From: WLMZ01 sp038227995
GTDB taxonomy: Bacteria; Actinomycetota; Acidimicrobiia; Acidimicrobiales; Ilumatobacteraceae
Assembly: GCA_038227995.1 (NCBI GenBank)
Contig: JBBRPP010000001.1
Coordinates: 124,001-188,000 of the forward strand
Direction of reading: 5' to 3'
DNA: 64,000 bases
Positions 60,101 to 64,000 of this stretch are shown here, piece by piece; positions within the stretch are counted from its first letter, which is position 1, and each line of letters starts with the position of its first letter. A model generated the notes under the pieces. That model had not been told where the DNA came from. It worked only from the letters and a program-made list of their open reading frames with translations, and ran no database searches. The position numbers and the translations under genes are program-made.

Positions 60101-63100
60101 GCCGTTGGTGGCGGCCAACAAGATCCACGCCGGTCTGGACCACCACTTCCACTTCAGACTCGAGCAGAGCAAGATCTATGAAGGGCTCGGCGCGGCGAAG
60201 ACCCCGGTCGAGCGAGCGTCGCTGGAGAAGTGCTACCAGAAGACCTTCGACAGCTCGATGATGGAGCGCATCCACGAGATGATGAACGAGCGCGAGGTCG
60301 ACCGCGCGGAAGGGATGATGAAGGGCGACGCAGCGCTGGCCGATGCGGCGACCATCGCCGAGGCAATCGATGGCCTGGGCACCGATGAGAAGGCGATCCG
60401 CGAGGCGCTCCGCGGCAAGTCGATCGAGGAGCTCGACGCGATCAAGCGGGTGTACAAGGAGAAGTACGGCGTCGACATGAAGGCGGACATCCGCGGCGAC
60501 GAAGGCGGCGCCGAGTTGGAGAACGCGCTTGCTCTCGCCGACGGCGACGTCGACAAGGCCGACGCAGCCGAGCTCGAGGATGCGATGGACGGGCCGGGCA
60601 CCGACGAAGAGAAGATGAACAAGGTCTACGAGCGAATCCGCGAGGAGGAGGAGAGGTACGCAATGCAGCACGGGCTGACCAAGCCCGAGCTGGAGAAGCG
60701 GATCAAGGACCGTAACGCGCGCGTCAACACGAAGTACACCGAGTTGGGTTACGGCGACCTCAAGAAGAACGCCACCGAAGAGCTCGACGACGGCGACGCG
60801 CTGCAGGCGAACAACGCCGACAACAAGCTGTTCTCCGCTCTGATGGAGGGCGACGAGGACAAGGCCGACGCAGCCAAGGCGCTCGTGGAGCGCGAGGGCG
60901 TCTACACCAGCGACGACAAGGTCGAGGACATCGTCCGCAACCAGCGCAAGAAGGCCGAGTTCGAGGTCGGTCTGGAAGACGCCGATGCCAAGGCCAAGCT
61001 CCTTGCGGCGGCAGAGAACAACGACATCGACAAGGACGCCTATCTCGCCCAGATGAAGCAGTTCGACTATTCGAAGAAGCCGGAGAACGAGGCGAATCGT
61101 GCCGCACACGACAAGCGTCTTCTGGACAAGGGCACAGCGAACGTCGAGAAGCTCAAGTCGGGCTACAAGGACATTGCCAACAGCCCCGGCGCGGAGAACC
61201 TCGGCGGTGACGAGACGTTCGACAAGCTCGTCAGCGAGGGCACGGGCGGCCACACGCAGGACGCCATCAACGAGCTGTTGCAGCAGGGTGGCCACCTGTC
61301 CGATTCGCAGGAGATCTACTACTCCATTGCCGGCCCGGGTACGAACGAGCAACGGCTGAAGGACACCCTCAAGGGCAAGACCCCGGCCGAGATCGACGTG
61401 ATCCGCAAGAAGTACAACGCCGATCACGGCGATGACTCCTTCGACGACGACATCCTCGGGGACCTTTCCGGGCGTGAGGATCTCGATGTCGGGCTGACGC
61501 TGAAGTACGGCGACCCATCGACGTTCGCCGAGCAGCTCGCCGCGGCCAAGCCGGCGGAACGGGCGGCGCTGCTCGCCAACTTCAAGGACTACCTGAAGCG
61601 GCGCACCGACTTCGAACGGACCGGCAGCGTCGGCAATGCAATGGCGGTGACCGGCGACGACATGAACAGCTCGGCCCAGATCAAGCAAGCGATCGAGCGG
61701 GCCGAGGAGTACGACAAGGCGCTCTCCGCGGCCGAGAGCAAGCCCGGCTACAACCCGGCAATGCGTGACCAGATACCCGAGGTGATGGCGGCGCAGGCCA
61801 ACTTCGACATGAACTTCCAGGGGGCCGTACAGGCTCAGGAAGAGGTTCGTGAGCAGATCGATTCGTTCACAAACATCGCGGCCCAGGTCGGCGCCGCCGT
61901 TGTGGGCATCGCTGTCACGATTGCCACGCTGGGCGCGGCCGGGCCGGTGCTGGCTGGCGTGTACGCGGCCGCAGCGTCAGCTGCTGCTTCGATCGCGATC
62001 AAGGCCAGCATGAAAGGCGCCGCGTACGGTTGGGAGGACCTGGGCACCGATGTTGCGGTCGGCACAATCGATGCGGCGGTGAGCTACGCGACCTTCGGGT
62101 TCGGCAAGGGTGTCACGGCGACGGTGGAGCGGCTGGTGCTCGAGGAGACAGCGACGCTTGCGCTCGAGCAGGGCGCCGAGAAGGTCACCGAGAGTGCGGT
62201 GCGCACGTTCATTCGCGAGTCGATCGAGGAAGGGATCCAGAACGGCGTGCAGGCGATTCCTTCAGCATTCGCGAGCAACATCATGCACGGCGATGACCTG
62301 TGGGACTCGGTCAAGGGTGCCGGTATGGCGGGCGTCCAAGGCGCCGGTGTCGGCATGGGCATCCACGCCGTGAAGACCGGTGGCGGGGCGATCGTGAAGG
62401 GCATCAAGGGAAAGCTCGGCTCGGAGCCGAACGTCGAGTCGAAGGGTGGTGGAACGAGCAGCGAAGGCGGCAGCGAGGGAACCACCGACGGGTCGATCAG
62501 CAACGGTGAGGCCGGCGCCAAACCCACTCTGCCCCACGAGGTCGCACCGGAGCAGGTGCTGCCGAACATCGCCAACCCGGACGTGACGCTGCCGATCGCC
62601 GAAGGCGGCGAGCTGCCACCCGGCGCGCATGTCGACGAAGCCGCGATCAAGAAGGCACACGCAGACGCCCGTGCCGCGGGGTTGGAGCACGACGGCGGTG
62701 GCGCCCATGAGACGGAAGGAACCGGTCCGCACGGCAATGCACCAGAGCCGCATGCCGCCGAGCCCAGCGAGGGCGCACCCGAAGGCACGCCCGACACCGC
62801 CAGCGACGTCGAGCCGACCGGTGCCGTCGAGCCGACGACCAAGCCGGGGGGGACGCGGCCGAGCCCGGACGACGTCGGCAAGATCCTGAGCGAGGACGAT
62901 CTCGTCAAGCGCTACGGCATGCCAATGAAGAACGTCAACAAGATCGCAGCGATCGCTACCAAGAACAAGGTGATCGTGGATCTTCGACCGACCACGCCGT
63001 ACGGCGAGCAGATGCTCGAACACGGCACCGGTCTGCCCAAGCCCGCCGCGATCAAGGCCAAGACGGTGAACGAGGCCGATCTGATGCTCGGCCTGTCCTC

Positions 63101-64000
63101 GAAGGAAAACCTCGGCAAGGTCGGCTTCTTCGAACCGGACATGATGCGCTTGCCGGACAACTTCCAGAGCCTCGAGAAGGACGTGCAGCAGACGCTGTTG
63201 AAGCGGATGATGCAGCGGCGGCAGGAGTTCGCCCACTACGGCGAGGACATGAGGTTGCTCCAGGAGACGAACAAGATCCGGATCGACCCGGACGGCACGG
63301 TGATCAACACCGGCCTGACCGAAGGGAAGGGCAACCTGCCGTTCGTCGGCGATCACGACATCATGAGCATCCGTCAGCTCGATGGTCGTCCCGTGTCACC
63401 AGAGGTCTACAAGACGGTCATGAAGGAGCTGGAGAACGCAGACGTCGGAGTGATGCACGGGGCCGCCGACAACTGGAAAGTCGACGATGCGCCGACCTAC
63501 GGGAAAGGGGAGGCCTTGCGGGAGATGCAGGTCAGCCACTCCGTGGGCGGCAAGGAGCCGCTCGTGAGGCTCGGCAAGGGCGCTCCGCAGGCGGTCTGGA
63601 GCGAGGCGTACGAGATCCCGGAGGGGACGATCTTCTACACGGAGGGAGCCGGAGCCACCAACAAGGCCGAGAACCTCGCGTACTTCGAGAAGTTGGTGGC
63701 TGCCGAGCCGAAATCGGAGTTCGCCCTGTTGCGCAACGAGAAGACGGGCGAGTACATGGTGATGCAGGGCAACGGTCGCATGGTCCCGACCAACGAAGCT
63801 CGGGCGATGGCAGGCGCAGACCCGACCCATCAGAAGTTGATCTCGGAGAGCATTCAACAGCTGACGGCCGAAGGTCCCTGGGTGCTGGACGCGCACAGCC
63901 ACCCGACGGTCAACGGATCGACGCCGGAGTTCCAGCGGGTGGCGAGCGGCGGCGACGCGGACTTCGGCGTCGCCGAACACGAGGTCAAGCGGACCGGCAA
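57171..64000 (+). CDS. Giant multidomain eCIS-associated protein, candidate toxin cargo (truncated by window end)
   Basis: An open frame of at least 2276 codons from ATG 57171, with no stop before the window ends. In order: an N-terminal QQSIGNRGVAQM motif (40-51) like the QxxxGNxxVxxxL motif of eCIS/DUF4157-linked proteins; a disordered Ala/Gly/Pro/Ser region (60-430) with a hydrophobic Gly-rich patch (205-230) and a duplicated PEPPEIEMPA; a long helical region (about 500-1050); annexin-like repeats (about 1060-1440) with GLGT (1068-1071), GPGT (1141-1144) and GPGT (1388-1391); a hydrophobic segment (about 1569-1617); a linker; an edema-factor/ExoY-like domain (about 1908-2110) with Lys1957/1962/1964, D2061-H-D2063 and His2096; and a terminal DAHSHP...SGGDAD segment. 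Divergence from the sheath gene supports a cargo role. The reverse strand holds long but non-coding-looking frames. Confidence 0.85.
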   Translation, partial: MAEVPATRDRADELVSQGQQATKEAAVPPATLAAIVTQWQQSIGNRGVAQMSVISDAGQNEAAPGGAGGAGGAATVGAGARTGSNDGADDGRAPGDGDGAGAGGESAPASAAGVAAAPVRGVPSAATGPSSAAVQLDAGSAGDGQVPAAGHTDSSPAPAGAPIGGASTSASAPGASSGAPTNGAATPAVAQSPTVESPAPDQPSSGIISSVGGFFAGIGSGIAGLFSSTPTSEPTSAPTTDAPTVGQEATPTATQSSPAAASPMPGSRPEPPEIEMPAVDARRPRSGSGPEPPEIEMPATSANGQGPHANGPAAPGATSPTVGGASGTSAADVTKPGFNERSAALKGNPPARPAAAHARGGGGGARHAKHQSPAKAPKPSLGDPALDKWKAAVGAGTEAVKPADNPVLQTGPAAVTQKGTDIASGRKAGVVDPTIDAKAHQPPIPKEEPKAQRLNTTDADAVIAATAKAADRHLTDQAFSPVGSPPAYDAVPLAPADFVPKTLRTDQAALELQLAGVLKDESQRPLLTKQLEGLKTRIAAIENNAGKGTPAEPILPMHDEGPASLTPPDPAMGDVLGDAIARASVHIPSKSKEFTDAALKMAHGSSVPKMIAMAKTEEETLASELKTELDGIALAAGVSKEQLDTKIKEQTTVVLTQSMGAAAAVQMAAAVTLATRTEQTKQEGEAVAGAKEAVKKDIEDKQAAAEGPPLTEEIDAKRDELLTKLSSTGGTAYGALQASLTKRLAELEAGATEKKQKATQLANTQAGAIRRHWSADPEPNKGMVEARPTSEWGMAENARVDAELARLKAAATAEHDAFAQGVTTHLSTGKEQIRDWAARQEGRERGFWERLLDMFHDWGKQASANNEAWEKQRNAESRDAMSKDLSVLVDMKQAQLDQNQGHFTSAIKQLSGEQQELAMKYIHGGIDSIGFVAESQMMRIGNRRKPEIAKSFEEHAIAEWDWESLGDLARATNPGFQPLVAANKIHAGLDHHFHFRLEQSKIYEGLGAAKTPVERASLEKCYQKTFDSSMMERIHEMMNEREVDRAEGMMKGDAALADAATIAEAIDGLGTDEKAIREALRGKSIEELDAIKRVYKEKYGVDMKADIRGDEGGAELENALALADGDVDKADAAELEDAMDGPGTDEEKMNKVYERIREEEERYAMQHGLTKPELEKRIKDRNARVNTKYTELGYGDLKKNATEELDDGDALQANNADNKLFSALMEGDEDKADAAKALVEREGVYTSDDKVEDIVRNQRKKAEFEVGLEDADAKAKLLAAAENNDIDKDAYLAQMKQFDYSKKPENEANRAAHDKRLLDKGTANVEKLKSGYKDIANSPGAENLGGDETFDKLVSEGTGGHTQDAINELLQQGGHLSDSQEIYYSIAGPGTNEQRLKDTLKGKTPAEIDVIRKKYNADHGDDSFDDDILGDLSGREDLDVGLTLKYGDPSTFAEQLAAAKPAERAALLANFKDYLKRRTDFERTGSVGNAMAVTGDDMNSSAQIKQAIERAEEYDKALSAAESKPGYNPAMRDQIPEVMAAQANFDMNFQGAVQAQEEVREQIDSFTNIAAQVGAAVVGIAVTIATLGAAGPVLAGVYAAAASAAASIAIKASMKGAAYGWEDLGTDVAVGTIDAAVSYATFGFGKGVTATVERLVLEETATLALEQGAEKVTESAVRTFIRESIEEGIQNGVQAIPSAFASNIMHGDDLWDSVKGAGMAGVQGAGVGMGIHAVKTGGGAIVKGIKGKLGSEPNVESKGGGTSSEGGSEGTTDGSISNGEAGAKPTLPHEVAPEQVLPNIANPDVTLPIAEGGELPPGAHVDEAAIKKAHADARAAGLEHDGGGAHETEGTGPHGNAPEPHAAEPSEGAPEGTPDTASDVEPTGAVEPTTKPGGTRPSPDDVGKILSEDDLVKRYGMPMKNVNKIAAIATKNKVIVDLRPTTPYGEQMLEHGTGLPKPAAIKAKTVNEADLMLGLSSKENLGKVGFFEPDMMRLPDNFQSLEKDVQQTLLKRMMQRRQEFAHYGEDMRLLQETNKIRIDPDGTVINTGLTEGKGNLPFVGDHDIMSIRQLDGRPVSPEVYKTVMKELENADVGVMHGAADNWKVDDAPTYGKGEALREMQVSHSVGGKEPLVRLGKGAPQAVWSEAYEIPEGTIFYTEGAGATNKAENLAYFEKLVAAEPKSEFALLRNEKTGEYMVMQGNGRMVPTNEARAMAGADPTHQKLISESIQQLTAEGPWVLDAHSHPTVNGSTPEFQRVASGGDADFGVAEHEVKRTG

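Noticed and set aside
57153..61688. Three long minus-strand open frames (about 490-610 codons) under the giant gene
   Set aside because: Their composition is that of codon-complement shadows. The plus strand shows continuous domains (annexin-like, helical) across the same interval in a single frame.

Overview
The window reads as a high-GC actinobacterial chromosome segment. GTG and TTG starts are common, genes are tightly packed with ATGA or GTGA overlaps, many promoters look leaderless, an ANTAR response regulator is present, and the polA-rpsA-coaE-uvrB-uvrA-uvrC and rapZ-gap-pgk-tpiA-secG backbones are recognisable. Gene content and order fit class Acidimicrobiia (an Ilumatobacter-like lineage) best. 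That placement is inference.

Region 1 (1-11.5 kb): a small Cys-motif protein, an AT-rich non-coding island with a diverged direct repeat, bcp-fabZ, a GAF/PAS/GGDEF diguanylate cyclase, and a minus-strand type II fatty acid synthesis operon (fabD-fabH-fabG-acpP-fabF). FabD carries an extra C-terminal barrel-sandwich (lipoyl-like) domain. Then come tRNA-Leu(CAA), a cupin, a membrane-anchored protein and malQ.

Region 2 (11.5-29 kb): an ANTAR regulator, polA, a methyltransferase, rpsA, a NarL-type two-component system, coaE and the nucleotide excision repair genes uvrB (with a LexA-like box), uvrA (with a long Ala/Lys tail) and uvrC. uvrC overlaps tail-to-tail with a TerC/Alx-type transporter gene, which is preceded by a clear yybP-ykoY manganese riboswitch. 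A rhomboid-like gene and a duplicated palindromic repeat lie between uvrA and uvrC.

Region 3 (29.9-41 kb): a methyltransferase, rapZ, gap-pgk-tpiA, a complete oligopeptide/dipeptide ABC transporter operon placed between tpiA and secG, secG, and tRNA-Leu(GAG). The yvcK and whiA genes usually found between rapZ and gap are absent.

Region 4 (41-64 kb, accessory): a headless, frameshifted PIN-domain toxin remnant beside the tRNA, a large lipoprotein of unknown function, an aminoglycoside-phosphotransferase-like kinase, then an extracellular contractile injection system (eCIS) locus. The locus has a PAAR-like tip, a zinc-ribbon/transmembrane/discoidin-like protein, baseplate proteins (P2 gpI-like, gp6/J-like, gp25-like), a VgrG-like spike, a LysM tube-initiator-like protein, two tube proteins, a DUF4157 protein, a 52-residue DUF6760-like protein that appears to use a CTG start, a T4-baseplate-like protein and the sheath.

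Divergent from the sheath is a giant reading frame of at least 2276 codons that runs off the window end. It has a QQSIGNRGVAQM-type N-terminal motif, a disordered region, a long helical region, annexin-like GxGT repeats, a hydrophobic segment and a domain resembling edema factor/ExoY nucleotidyl-cyclase toxins. It is the best candidate for the eCIS cargo and the most unusual item here. The eCIS AAA+ ATPase, cap and tape-measure genes are not in view and may lie beyond position 64000.
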